Shown piece by piece: positions 40,659-53,822 of a stretch of 64,000 nt of DNA. The notes beneath the pieces were generated by a model that was given only the letters and a program-made list of their open reading frames with translations, had not been told where the DNA came from and did not search any database. A program made the translations under genes and the position numbers. Every line of letters begins with the position of its first letter. Position 1 is the stretch's first letter. Source of the stretch: Arthrobacter sp. DNA4 (GTDB taxonomy: Bacteria; Actinomycetota; Actinomycetes; Actinomycetales; Micrococcaceae); assembly GCF_024362385.1 (NCBI RefSeq), contig NZ_CP101466.1:1426001-1490000 (forward strand), read 5' to 3'.

Positions 40659-42795
40659 CCGGCGCCAGCTACATTCCCGGCACCTGGCTGGGCATCGTCC
40701 GGTCCGGGACCGCAGTCCTCCTGGGCCCGGAGACACCCGCCGGACTCGCAGGTGCAATCTGGGAGCTCCTGGCTTCGCAACCCGAGCCGCACGAGGTCCT
40801 GGCAGCCGTCACCAGCAGTTCCGGTGGCTCCCTGACCCGCATCCCGTCCTTCGGCATTTTGGACTTCAACGGGTCCTTGCGGGTCTTCCTGCGCGGTGAC
40901 CTCGACCTCAGCGTGGAGCAGCCCGGCGGGCCGGTGGAGCTCGACGGCCGCGACGTGACCACCTGGAACGAGCGCAGGTTCGTCGTGCCCGGGACATGCC
41001 GGCTGGGTGTCGCCGGCGGTGCCACGGCGGGGCAGGCCGCGGGACGCCCCGGCCAGCCGCTCAATGAACGGCCGCTGCGTGAACAGCCGCTGCCTGAACT
41101 GCCGCTGGGGGAGGGTGTGGTGCTGCTCCAGACGCTGACCCTGTGCGCGCCGGCCGGCCCTGCCGCCGTCGGTGGTCCTGCCGCCGTGGACCGGGAAGAA
41201 TCCCCGGTGACACCGGCCAGCGTTGATGGCCCGTTCGCCGTCAGTTCTTCCGGCGAGGTGGACGGCCCAGCCGGCTTCGGTCCGCCGTTGGCCCCCGAAC
41301 CTGCCCCTGGAACGGCGGCGGCGGATGACGGGGAAGCGGCCGACGAGTCCCAGGGCCGGCCTGACACTTTCACTCCAGCTGAATCTGGCGTGGACGTACG
41401 CGAATCTGCGGACATGCCGGATCCGGTACCCGCCGCGCACCACGTCGACCCGGAAGCCACTATCGCCCCCGGCTCGATCATGGACGCCGACGGAGAGCTT
41501 TTTGAGGAAACCGGCGCCGGGGATTCGACCGGTGACGGGGCGCCAGGCGCTGAGTCTCCAAACACGGAATCCCCAGCTACCGCAGGACCCGGCTCCGCCG
41601 CAGCAGGCGCGGAGCCAACCACCGCGGCAGCAAGCCACGGTGATGCAGGTCCCGCCGTGGAGCTGACCACGTCCTACGACCACCTGTGGGACCGGACCGT
41701 GATGCGAAACATCGAAGACGCAGCCGTGCGGGAGGACCTCGACGCCGACTCCGGACATGTAGTGCCGCAGCAACAGCCGGCGCTGCCCGCAGCTGAACCA
41801 CTCCCTGCCCTGGGCACGGGGGAGGATGCGGCGCCGGGCGGCTCGTCGGCCGAATCCGGAGCAGGACTTGCCGGAGCAGCAGATTCCGGCCCATCAGATG
41901 CCCGTTCAGACGCTCCCGCCGGACCCGGTGCCGGCTCGAACGGCGCGGCTGCCACTCCGTCCCGTCCCGCTTCCTCCGGAGTCCTCATCGATTCCGTCCC
42001 CTGGCGCACCGCAGGGACGGCACCCGCAGCGACGGCACCCGGCATCGGCAGCGACGCTCCCGCCCGGGAGCCCGCCCCCTTCCAGGGACTTCCGGCTGCC
42101 TATGAGCCCGGTCCGGCTGCATTTGGGCGGCCCCGGTCCATGAGCTGCCTGCCGATGGGCAGCCAGTCCATACCCCGCCGCCCCACAACCCACAGGTCCA
42201 CCAGCCGGATCCAGGCCAGGAACCCGGCGGCTTCGATCCCGACCATGATGGTCAGACGGTCATGAAGAGCAGCGTCGCCGGGTCGGCAGCCGGCCCTGCC
42301 GCGGACGCACCTGCCGCCCGGCAGGATGCGGGCGGCGGCCCGCTGGTACTCGCCCGCGTCTGCGCACAGGGCCACGCCAATCCGCCCACCCGCGCCCAGT
42401 GCAGTGTCTGCGGGGCCGCCCTGTTGCCCGATGCGGTGCAGGTAGCGCGTCCCAGGCTGGGACGGATGCGGCTGTCCACCGGAGACCTGCTGGACCTCGA
42501 CCAGTCCATGGTGATCGGCCGCCAGCCGTCGGTGTCCCGGGTCCAGGGCGGAGTGATGCCGCGCCTGGTGCAGGTGGCAAGCCCGGGCGGTGACATCTCG
42601 CGGTCCCACGTGGAGGTGCGGCTTGAGGGCTGGCACGTGATGCTCTGCGACCTCAAGGCGACCAACGGCACCGTCCTGGTGCGCGAAGGCCAACCGCCGC
42701 GCCGCCTCGCCCAGAACGAGATGGCCATCCTGCTCGATGGCGATATCGCTGAACTGGGCGACAACATCTCATTGCGTTTTGAGGAGATTCCTTGA
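40655..42795 (+). CDS. FHA/zinc-ribbon protein with long disordered linker, frame broken near 42127
   Basis: About 713 residues when one base is restored. Residues 1-120 form a compact domain (SYIPGTWLGIVRSGTAVLLG) of unknown function. A long Pro/Ala/Ser/acidic linker follows, then DPDHDGQTVMK, a zinc ribbon (CAQGHANPPTRAQCSVCGA) and a C-terminal FHA domain: SMVIGRQPSVSRVQGG, DISRSHVEVRLEG and DLKATNGTVLV. The frame is lost at about 42125-42130: TTTGGGCGGCC would read on if it were TTTGGGGCGGCC. The first frame then stops at 42265 and the FHA part remains open in another frame to 42795. Its stop overlaps the kinase start. Confidence 0.83.
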
Positions 42796-44557
42796 GTTCC
42801 AAACGGCCTGTTGCGCCGCCGCCCCGCATTCCGGGGTTCACCTATATCAGCCTGCTCGGCTCGGGCGGCTTTTCCGACGTCTACCTCTACGAACAGGACA
42901 GGCCGCGCCGGAAGGTCGCCGTCAAGGTGCTGCTCTCGGACCTGAAGACCGAGGGCGCCCGGCGCCGCTTCGAGTCCGAGGCCAACCTCATGGCCCAGCT
43001 GTCCTCGCACCCGTACATCGTCACCATTTTCGAAGCGGAAGTAACGGACGACGGGCATTCCTACCTGGCCATGGAGTACTGCTCCCGGCCCAGCCTGGAC
43101 GTGCGGTACCGGCGGCAGCGCTTCAGCGTTGATGAAGTCCTGGCCGTCGGCATCCAGGTGGCCTCCGCCGTCGAAACCGCGCACCGTGCCGGAATCGCCC
43201 ACCGCGACATCAAGCCCGCCAACATCCTGGTGACGGACTACAACCGTCCCGCGCTGACCGACTTCGGGATCTCCGGCACCCTTGCCGGGGACTCTGACGA
43301 CGACTCGGGCATGTCCATTCCCTGGTCGCCGCCGGAGCAGTTCCGCGACGGCAGTGTTGACGGCGTCATGGTGGACGTGTGGGCCCTCGGCGCCACTCTG
43401 TACACCCTGCTGGCCGGTCGCTCGCCCTTCGTCCTGCCCGGGGCGGACAACTCGCAGCGAGAACTGATCAACCGGATCAGCAACTCGCCGCTGCCCCGGC
43501 TGGGCCGTCCGGATGTGCCGGAATCGCTGGAACTGGCCCTGGCCACAGCCATGGCCAAGTCGCCGCGGTCACGGTATTCCTCCGCGCACGCCTTCGCGCT
43601 GGCCCTCCAGCGGATCCAGGCTGAGCTCAACCTCTCCGTGACGCCCTTCGAAGTCCTCGAGGAACCCCAGCAGGAGGAGGGCCACCCGGACGACGGCACG
43701 GAGGAAACCCGCGTCCGGAGCATCGCCGCGATCGACCCGGAGCGGACCGGCAGCGCCCCCACCTTCCCGGCCCGCACCCGCCCCGGCTCAGCCGGCGACG
43801 GGACCGACGCCACGGCACGGCGGGGTGGCGCCGTCCCGCCGTCGTCCTTCACCCCCGCCGGCCCAACCCCATGGCGGCGGCCCCGGCCGTGCCCTCCATC
43901 CCGGCGGCCCCCGCCGGAGCGTCTGGCCCCGGAGGAGGTGCGGCCGACGGCGGCGGCCAGGGGGAGTGGGCACAGTCCACCGTCCTGCGCGGCAGCACAG
44001 GCGCGGCGAACTATGGTGCCCCGGTAAGGGACGACGCCGGGCCGGACACCTACACCGCCGACGCCACCGTGCACCGGCCCGTGAACGTGGACCAGCCGCA
44101 GGCGGCGCCGGCGGCAGACCATGGCAAGCGCAACCTCTGGCTCGCGCTGGCCGGCGGAACCCTCCTGGCCCTGGCGGCGGTGGTGGGCATCGTGGTGGCC
44201 AACACTGCAACCGGGACGCCCAAAGCAGTGGAAACCCAGCAGGTCAGCAAGCCGCCGGCCGACGCCGTGGACAGCGGCACTGTCCCCAGTGTCGAAGGCC
44301 TCGCGGCATCACGAAAGCCCGAAGATCCAAACACCATCATCTTCTCCTGGACCAACCCGCAGCCCAGGGAGGGCGACTCCTACAAGTACCGCACCAAATC
44401 GGCCAAGGCGGACGGGCCCTACGAAACCACGAAAGTACCGAAGACCTTTGTTTCCGGGTTCGGCCCCACTCCCATTTGCCTGGAAGTGATCCTGGTGCGG
44501 GCCGACGGCAGCGCCTCGCCGGAAGGCCAGGACTCCATCGCCTGCCTGCAGGACTAG
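42792..44557 (+). CDS. Membrane Ser/Thr protein kinase (PknB-like), frame broken near 43870
   Basis: About 588 residues after repair. The kinase domain has LLGSGGFSDVYLYEQ, VAVKVL (Lys about 44), HRDIKPANIL (about 137) and LTDFGISG (about 156). A disordered juxtamembrane stretch leads to one helix (WLALAGGTLLALAAVVGIVV, about 449-470) and an extracellular Fn3-like end with one pair of Cys. The start is TTG 42792, supported by GAGGAG eight bases upstream and by overlap with the preceding stop (TTGA). The frame changes near 43865-43873, where CCCCATGG would need one more C. It probably phosphorylates the FHA partners encoded around it. Confidence 0.88.
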
Positions 44558-44602
44558 CCAGCTGATGACGCAAACACATTGCCCACTGAGGAGGCACAGA
44601 TC

Positions 44603-45307
44603 ATGGGGGATCTAGCAATAGATTTCTGTGGCGAATGGTACGAGCCATCGGATGAGGACATCTTCAATATCGGCCGCGAAGGCGACCTTGAAGTGGACGA
44701 CAACCCGTACCTGCACCGGCAGTTCCTGCAGGTGGCCCGCTACGACGGCATTTGGTGGCTCAGCAACGTGGGCAGCATGCTGTCCGCCACCGTGGCTGAC
44801 GCGTCCGGCGGCATGCAGGCATGGCTGTCGCCCGGCGCCCGGATTCCGCTGGTGTTCAGCCACACCAACGTCATCTTCACGGCCGGGCCCACCACCTACG
44901 AGTTCGCCGTGCACCTCAAGACGCCATCCTTCCGGCAGGAAGCCCGGGAAGGTGCCAGCAGCGGCGACACCACCATCGGCCCCGTGGTCTTCACCGACGC
45001 CCAGAAGGCGCTGATCGTGGCCCTCGCCGAGCCGGTGCTCCGGCGCGAAGGCACCGGGTTCAGCACCATCCCGTCCTCCGCGGCCGCCGCCAAAACCCTG
45101 GGCTGGGCGCTGACCCGTTTCAACCGCAAACTCGACAACGTCTGCGACAAGCTGGACCGCGTGGGCGTGGTGGGACTGCGCGGAGGCGGCGGGAAACTGG
45201 CCACCAACCGCCGCGCCCGCCTGGTGGAGCACGCCGTCACCACCCACCTGGTGACACCCGATGACCTGTACCTGCTCGAAAAGATGAGGGGCGTGGACGA
45301 AGGATGA
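44603..45307 (+). CDS. FHA-like protein with possible winged-helix C-terminal domain
   Basis: 234 residues. The N-terminal 110 residues look like an FHA or FHA-like beta sandwich (EDIFNIGREGDLEVDDNPY, then LHRQFLQVARYDGIWWLSNV), but the usual GRxxxSxxH and NG positions are only partly kept: LHRQ replaces SRxH and NVGS replaces NG. The C-terminal 100 residues (DAQKALIVALAEPVLRREG, then LGWALTRFNRKLDNVCDKLD) resemble a winged helix, so it may couple signal binding to another interaction or to DNA. ATG 44603 has GAGGAGG seven bases upstream. The stop overlaps the EssC-like start (ATGA), so the two products are probably partners. Confidence 0.75.
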   Translation: MGDLAIDFCGEWYEPSDEDIFNIGREGDLEVDDNPYLHRQFLQVARYDGIWWLSNVGSMLSATVADASGGMQAWLSPGARIPLVFSHTNVIFTAGPTTYEFAVHLKTPSFRQEAREGASSGDTTIGPVVFTDAQKALIVALAEPVLRREGTGFSTIPSSAAAAKTLGWALTRFNRKLDNVCDKLDRVGVVGLRGGGGKLATNRRARLVEHAVTTHLVTPDDLYLLEKMRGVDEG

Positions 45308-48300
45308 GGATCCGGCTGACACTCCGCCGCGAACCCGCCGACGCCAAGGACCTGGCCGTCACGGTGGACGGCCTGGCCACCGTGGCCGACATCGCCACCG
45401 TGCTTTGGGCGGCCGACCCTGACCGGAAGGGCACCCCTGCCCCGGACAACCTGTCCCTGCGCATCGACGAGGCCTTCGTGGGTGCCGGGATCAGCGGCAA
45501 CGTCCTGGCCCGCGAAGACAACCTGCTCGAATCGGGCCTGCGCCCCGGCTCCGTGGTGTCGCTGGCCCGGGTCAGCGGGCAGTTCCACGAACCAGGAGCC
45601 AGCCGTGGGCCCGCTGCGGCCACGCTGCGCGTGTTGTCCGGGCCCGACGTCGGCCGCGAATTTTCGCTGCCCATCGGCACCAGCTACATCGGCCGGGACC
45701 GGGACGTGGACATCCGCCTGACGGATCCGCTCACGTCCAAGCGGCATGCCCGGATCACGGTGGGCGAAAGCCTCGAGATCGTGGACACCAACTCCGCCAA
45801 CGGCCTCCTGATGGACGGGCTGCCGGTCACGCGCGCCACCCTGAACTCGTCCGACACGGTGACCCTGGGGGACACCACCGTCACCGTGGTGCCGCTGGGA
45901 CACAACCACGCGGCAGCGCCGACGTCGCCCCTTGTGGACTTCAACCGCTCCCCGCGCGTGGTGCCCCGCTTCGAAGTACCCAAGCGCGTCCTTCCTGCCG
46001 GGCCCAAGCGGCCCGAGGACCAGCCGTTCCCGTACATCATGCTGGTGGCGCCCCTGATGATGGGCGCGGTCATCTTCGCGGTCACGCAGAACGTGCTGTC
46101 CATGGTGTTCATGCTGATGATGCCCCTGTTCATCGTGGGCCACTACGTGGACACCCGGATGCGGACGCGCAAGCAGCAGAAGGAACAGCTCAAGCAGTTC
46201 CGGGCGTCCATGGCCGCCTTCCGGCAGGACCTCACCGAACTGCAGCAGGTGGAACGGGCGGTCCGGCTCCAGGAAGCGCCGTCCGTCAGCGACACTGTGG
46301 ATGCCATCTACAAGCTCGGGCCACTGCTGTGGACGCACCGGCCCGAGCACTCCTCGTTCCTTGGCCTGCGCTTTGGACTGGGGACCGCGCCGTCGCGCAT
46401 CCCGCTGGAGGAACCCTCCAACAACGACACCGAGGTCCAGTACGCCCGCGAAATCCAGGACTGCATCAAGCAGTTCAGCGGGATCGAAGGCGTCCCCGTC
46501 GTCTCCCAGCTGCGCACTTCCGGCGCCCTGGGCATCGCCGGTGCCCGCGGCCTGGTGGACGACGTTGCCCGCGGCATGGTGCTGCAGCTCGTGGGCCTGC
46601 ATTCCCCGGCCGAGGTGGTCGTGACCGCCATCACGTCCGCCCAGTCCCGCGAACGCTGGAACTGGCTGCAGTGGCTGCCGCACGTGGGCTCGGGGCACAG
46701 CCCGCTGGGCGGGGACCACCTGGCCGCCGGCTCGGCCGGCGGCTCCTCACTGCTGGCCCGGCTTGAGGACCTGGTGGATGCCCGGGAAGCGGCGGCCAAA
46801 CGGACCGCCCCGGACCTGCGACCCGGCATCGACCCCGTCAAGCATGAACTCGAAGAGCCTGTCCTTCCGTCGGTGCTGGTCATCGTGGAAGACGACGCTC
46901 CCGTGGACCGCGGCCGTCTCACCCGGCTGGCGGAACGCGGGCCCGACTCCGGCGTCCACGTCCTGTGGGTGGCCACCGACATCCAGGCCCTCCCGGCCGC
47001 TTGCCGCGACTTCATGGTGGTGGATGGCGACCACGGCACCACCACCGGGCAGGTGCGCGTGGGCCGCCACACGTATCCCGTCAGCTGCGAGAGCGTGGAC
47101 GCGGAGCTCGCCGCCCAGCTCGCCCGGATGCTGGCCCCCGTGGTTGACGTGGGCAAGCCCGTCAACGACGACTCCGACCTGCCGCGCGCAGTGTCCTATG
47201 CGACCCTGATCGGCAAGGACTTCCTGGACAACCCCCAGGCCGTGGCCGAGCGCTGGACGGAAAACAACTCCGTGCACGCCACCGCGGTGGCGAACCGCAA
47301 GGACAACGGCACGCTCCGGGCCCTGGTGGGGTCCAAGGGCATCGAGCCGCTGTACCTGGACCTGAAGAACGAGGGGCCGCACGCCCTGGTGGGCGGCACC
47401 ACCGGCGCCGGCAAGTCCGAGTTCCTGCAGTCCTGGGTCATGGGCATGGCCGCGGCGTACAGCCCGGACCGCGTCAGCTTCCTGTTCGTGGATTACAAGG
47501 GCGGCGCCGCATTCGCGGACTGCATCAACCTGCCGCACACCGTGGGCCTTGTTACCGACCTTTCCCCGCACCTGGTGCGCCGCGCCCTGACGTCCCTGCG
47601 TGCGGAGCTGCATTACCGTGAGCAGCTGCTGAACCGGAAGAAGGCCAAGGACCTGCTGGCCCTGCAGCGCGAGGCAGACCCGGAAGCCCCGCCCTACCTG
47701 ATCATCATCGTGGACGAGTTCGCCGCCCTGGCCAACGATGTTCCCGAGTTCGTCGACGGGGTGGTGGACGTGGCCGCCCGTGGCCGCTCCCTGGGCCTGC
47801 ACCTGATCCTGGCCACCCAGCGGCCCGCCGGCGTCATCAAGGACAACCTCCGCGCCAACACCAACCTCCGGGTTGCGTTGCGCATGGCCGATGAGGACGA
47901 CGCCACGGACATCCTGGGCGTCCCGGACGCCGCCTACTTCGACCCCGCCATTCCGGGCCGCGGCGCCGCCAAGACCGGGCCCGGCCGCATCCAGGGATTC
48001 CAGACCGGGTACGCCGGCGGCTGGACCACCGACAAACCACAACGGCCCCAGATCGACATCGTGGAAATGGCCTTCGGCTCCGGTCCCAGCTGGGAAGCTC
48101 CCGCCCCTGACAAGCCCGTTGCCCAGGAACCGGCCGTCCCCAACGACATCGCCCGGATGACCTCCACCATCGTGCACGCCGCGGACACCCTGGCCATCCA
48201 GCCGCCGCGCAAGCCATGGCTGGATGAACTGGCCAAGACCTACGACTTCTCCAAGCTGCCCAACCCCCGCACCGACGAACAGCTGCTCCTGGGCGTGGCC

Positions 48301-49749
48301 GACGATCCCGTGCACCAGGACCAGCCCACCGTGTTCTACGAACCGGACCGGGACGGCAACATGGCCATCTACGGAACGGGCGGTTCCGGCAAGTCCGCAG
48401 CCCTGCGCGGCATTGCCATTGCCGCCGCGGTCACCCCGCGCGGTGGCCCGGTCCACGTGTACGGCATCGATTGCGGTTCCTCCGGGCTGCGGATGCTGGA
48501 GGAGCTTCCGCACGTGGGCGAGATCATCAACGGCGACGACGTGGAACGGGTTGGGCGGCTCCTGCGCCTCCTGCGGGACATCGCCGAGCTGCGCTCCGCA
48601 CAGTTCGCAGAGGTGCGGGCGTCCACCATCGTGGAGTACCGGAAGCTGGCCAACCGGCCGGACGAGAAGCGGATCTTCGTGCTGGTGGACGGCATGTCCG
48701 CGTTCCGGGAGGCATATGAGCACAGCAAGCTTTCCGGACTCTGGGACATCTTCCTGCAACTGGCCACCGACGGCCGCACCCTGGGCATCCACCTGGTGGT
48801 GACAGGGGACCGGCCCAACGCCGTCCCCGCGTCGCTGCTCGCCTCCATTCAGCGCCGGCTGGTGCTGCGGCTCTCCAATGAAGACGACTACATCTCGATG
48901 GACGTCCCCAGGGATGTCCTTACTGCCACGTCGCCCCCGGGACGCGGGCTGCTGGACGGACTTGAAGTGCAGCTCGCCGTCCTGGGCGGCAACTCCAACC
49001 TGGCCCTGCAGGCCCGGGAAGTCCATAAGCTCAGCGAAGCCATGCTGCGCCAGGGCCTCGACACCGCGCCGGGCATCGAACGGCTGCCCGAACAGGTGGA
49101 CCTGGATGTCCTCCCCGCCGGCAGCCCGGACCTGCCGGTGATCGGTGTAGACGACGAGTCCCTGCAGCCGGCGGAGGTCATGGCGCGCGGCCCGCTGCTG
49201 CTGGCAGGCCCGCCGGGTGCCGGACGGACCGTGGCACTGGTGACCCTGGCCTACGCACTGCGCCGGTCCAACCCCGCCGTGGAGCTGATCTACCTCGGGT
49301 CGCGCCGGTCCGCCGTCGCCTCCCTCCCCATCTGGAACCGCTCGGTCGTGGGACCGGACGACCTCGCCGAGGTGGTGGAGGACCTGGTGGAGCACTCCAC
49401 CGGGAATCCGGGAGCGGTGGCCTTCTTCATCGAGGGCCTGACGGAATTCACCGACACCATCGCCGAATCCGGCATGGCGCAGCTGGTGACCGCGTCGCTG
49501 AAGGCGGACCAGTGGGTGGTGGGCGAGTCCGAGTCCTCCACCTGGTCCAGCGCCTGGCAGCTTGCCCAGCCGTTCAAATCCGGGCGCCGGGGCCTGCTCC
49601 TCAACCCGGGGGACATCGAAGGCGACAGCCTGCTCAACACCTCGCTGGGCCGGGTGAGCCCGGACTTCATCCCGGGCCGCGGGTACGTGGTGGGACGCGG
49701 CAAAGCGCGGAAAATCCAGGTGGCGCTTCCACCGGAAAACCGGGACTGA
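45304..49749 (+). CDS. EssC-type FtsK/SpoIIIE ATPase with N-terminal FHA domain
   Basis: 1481 residues, close to firmicute EssC/YukB in length. Residues 1-95 look like a ubiquitin-like (YukD-type) or degenerate FHA domain; 98-200 are a clear FHA (TSYIGRDRDVDIRLTDPLTS, KRHARI, TNSANGLL); two helices span about 235-280 (FPYIMLVAPLMMGAVIFAV). Three ATPase modules follow: D1 has Walker A GGTTGAGKSEF (about 697) and Walker B LIIIVDEFAAL; D2 has GTGGSGKSAAL (about 1025) but VLVDGMSAF without the Glu; D3 has GPPGAGRTVAL (about 1301), a degenerate Walker A. This matches type VII secretion motors, where D1 drives transport. No WXG100 substrate gene is seen nearby. It ends at a strong terminator. Confidence 0.9.
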   Translation: MRIRLTLRREPADAKDLAVTVDGLATVADIATVLWAADPDRKGTPAPDNLSLRIDEAFVGAGISGNVLAREDNLLESGLRPGSVVSLARVSGQFHEPGASRGPAAATLRVLSGPDVGREFSLPIGTSYIGRDRDVDIRLTDPLTSKRHARITVGESLEIVDTNSANGLLMDGLPVTRATLNSSDTVTLGDTTVTVVPLGHNHAAAPTSPLVDFNRSPRVVPRFEVPKRVLPAGPKRPEDQPFPYIMLVAPLMMGAVIFAVTQNVLSMVFMLMMPLFIVGHYVDTRMRTRKQQKEQLKQFRASMAAFRQDLTELQQVERAVRLQEAPSVSDTVDAIYKLGPLLWTHRPEHSSFLGLRFGLGTAPSRIPLEEPSNNDTEVQYAREIQDCIKQFSGIEGVPVVSQLRTSGALGIAGARGLVDDVARGMVLQLVGLHSPAEVVVTAITSAQSRERWNWLQWLPHVGSGHSPLGGDHLAAGSAGGSSLLARLEDLVDAREAAAKRTAPDLRPGIDPVKHELEEPVLPSVLVIVEDDAPVDRGRLTRLAERGPDSGVHVLWVATDIQALPAACRDFMVVDGDHGTTTGQVRVGRHTYPVSCESVDAELAAQLARMLAPVVDVGKPVNDDSDLPRAVSYATLIGKDFLDNPQAVAERWTENNSVHATAVANRKDNGTLRALVGSKGIEPLYLDLKNEGPHALVGGTTGAGKSEFLQSWVMGMAAAYSPDRVSFLFVDYKGGAAFADCINLPHTVGLVTDLSPHLVRRALTSLRAELHYREQLLNRKKAKDLLALQREADPEAPPYLIIIVDEFAALANDVPEFVDGVVDVAARGRSLGLHLILATQRPAGVIKDNLRANTNLRVALRMADEDDATDILGVPDAAYFDPAIPGRGAAKTGPGRIQGFQTGYAGGWTTDKPQRPQIDIVEMAFGSGPSWEAPAPDKPVAQEPAVPNDIARMTSTIVHAADTLAIQPPRKPWLDELAKTYDFSKLPNPRTDEQLLLGVADDPVHQDQPTVFYEPDRDGNMAIYGTGGSGKSAALRGIAIAAAVTPRGGPVHVYGIDCGSSGLRMLEELPHVGEIINGDDVERVGRLLRLLRDIAELRSAQFAEVRASTIVEYRKLANRPDEKRIFVLVDGMSAFREAYEHSKLSGLWDIFLQLATDGRTLGIHLVVTGDRPNAVPASLLASIQRRLVLRLSNEDDYISMDVPRDVLTATSPPGRGLLDGLEVQLAVLGGNSNLALQAREVHKLSEAMLRQGLDTAPGIERLPEQVDLDVLPAGSPDLPVIGVDDESLQPAEVMARGPLLLAGPPGAGRTVALVTLAYALRRSNPAVELIYLGSRRSAVASLPIWNRSVVGPDDLAEVVEDLVEHSTGNPGAVAFFIEGLTEFTDTIAESGMAQLVTASLKADQWVVGESESSTWSSAWQLAQPFKSGRRGLLLNPGDIEGDSLLNTSLGRVSPDFIPGRGYVVGRGKARKIQVALPPENRD

Positions 49750-49763
49750 GCAGGCCCGAAAAA

Positions 49764-49800
49764 GGCGGGGCCGCTGCTGCGGCGGATTTGCGGCCCCGCC
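49764..49800 (+). terminator. Terminator of the large kinase/EssC-like locus
   Basis: GGCGGGGCCGC (49764-49774) pairs perfectly with GCGGCCCCGCC (49790-49800) around a 15-base loop, 15 bp after the EssC-like stop. No T tract follows. It marks the end of the operon. Confidence 0.8.
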
Positions 49801-49870
49801 CGGCGCTGTAGAAGACTACCGGGGACACCAGAAAGCCGTGGTGGGGGGCTGCGCGCATCGAAAGGTAGCA

Positions 49871-50491
49871 ATGACCCCGTCCACCCCGGTCCGCCACGCT
49901 GTTTCGACGACGGCTTCCGCGGCTGTCCTGGCCCTGGCCTTTGGCTTCTTCCCAACAGGCCCGGCACTTGCTGCCACAGCCGAGCCCACGCCCGCCCCGG
50001 TGTCGGACACCCAGGCGCCAGCCGACTGCGGACTGATCTGCATGCCCCTCCTTGCCAGCAGCCCCGACTCCGGCCAGACCGGGCGCCCCCGCAAATCCAA
50101 GGATCCGGTGCCGCCGCCAGCCCAGCCGGCACCCCCGGCGGAGCTACTGCACCGACTGTCCAGCCCCAGCGCGCAGGGTGACGTCCCGCCCCCTGACCCG
50201 GTCCAGTTGCCGGCAACGGTGGCGCCGGTCCCCGACGATTCCGCCCCCGAAACCCCATCAGCGACTGCCGGTTACCGGCCGCCCACCGGCCCCTCCAGTG
50301 GACAGGACTGGAACAGTCCCGTTACCCGGAGCGCCGCCCCCACCAAGTTGGCCGCCCTTGCTCCCGCCGGTGGCGGGGGCCCGGACGGTCCGGCACTCGG
50401 GCCTATCGCCATCGGAACACTGCTGGTGGGCGCCTCCGCCGGAGCTTTCGCCTGGTGGAACCGCAACCGCAACCGGCTCCGGTCGCACTGA
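49871..50491 (+). CDS. Secreted, C-terminally membrane-anchored Pro-rich protein
   Basis: 206 residues. A signal peptide (HAVSTTASAAVLALAFGFFP) ends at ALAAT. The mature chain is Pro/Ala/Ser/Thr-rich and probably disordered, with one CGLIC pair near residue 57. A C-terminal hydrophobic segment (PIAIGTLLVGASAGAFAWW) followed by NRNRNRLRSH forms a membrane anchor with a basic tail. ATG 49871 has AAAGGTAG upstream. It lies just beyond the terminator of the EssC-like locus and before ligA; a role as an accessory or anchor of that locus is possible but rests only on position. I recognise no family. Confidence 0.72.
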   Translation: MTPSTPVRHAVSTTASAAVLALAFGFFPTGPALAATAEPTPAPVSDTQAPADCGLICMPLLASSPDSGQTGRPRKSKDPVPPPAQPAPPAELLHRLSSPSAQGDVPPPDPVQLPATVAPVPDDSAPETPSATAGYRPPTGPSSGQDWNSPVTRSAAPTKLAALAPAGGGGPDGPALGPIAIGTLLVGASAGAFAWWNRNRNRLRSH

Positions 50492-53716
<3,225 letters not shown>

Positions 53717-53822
53717 GCGGGCAGGGGAGGCCATCATCGACAGAGCGGGGCCACCCGTTCTGATAGTTCTGTCACGGAAAGTGCCTTCCTGCCGCACGCC
53801 GGGTCGCCACTAGCATTGACGG

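Noticed and set aside
38055..44557. Treating each frame fragment of the RDD/FHA, FHA and kinase genes as separate genes
   Set aside because: The second fragments lack their own start signals, and restoring one or two bases yields continuous proteins of normal domain order with lengths divisible by three.
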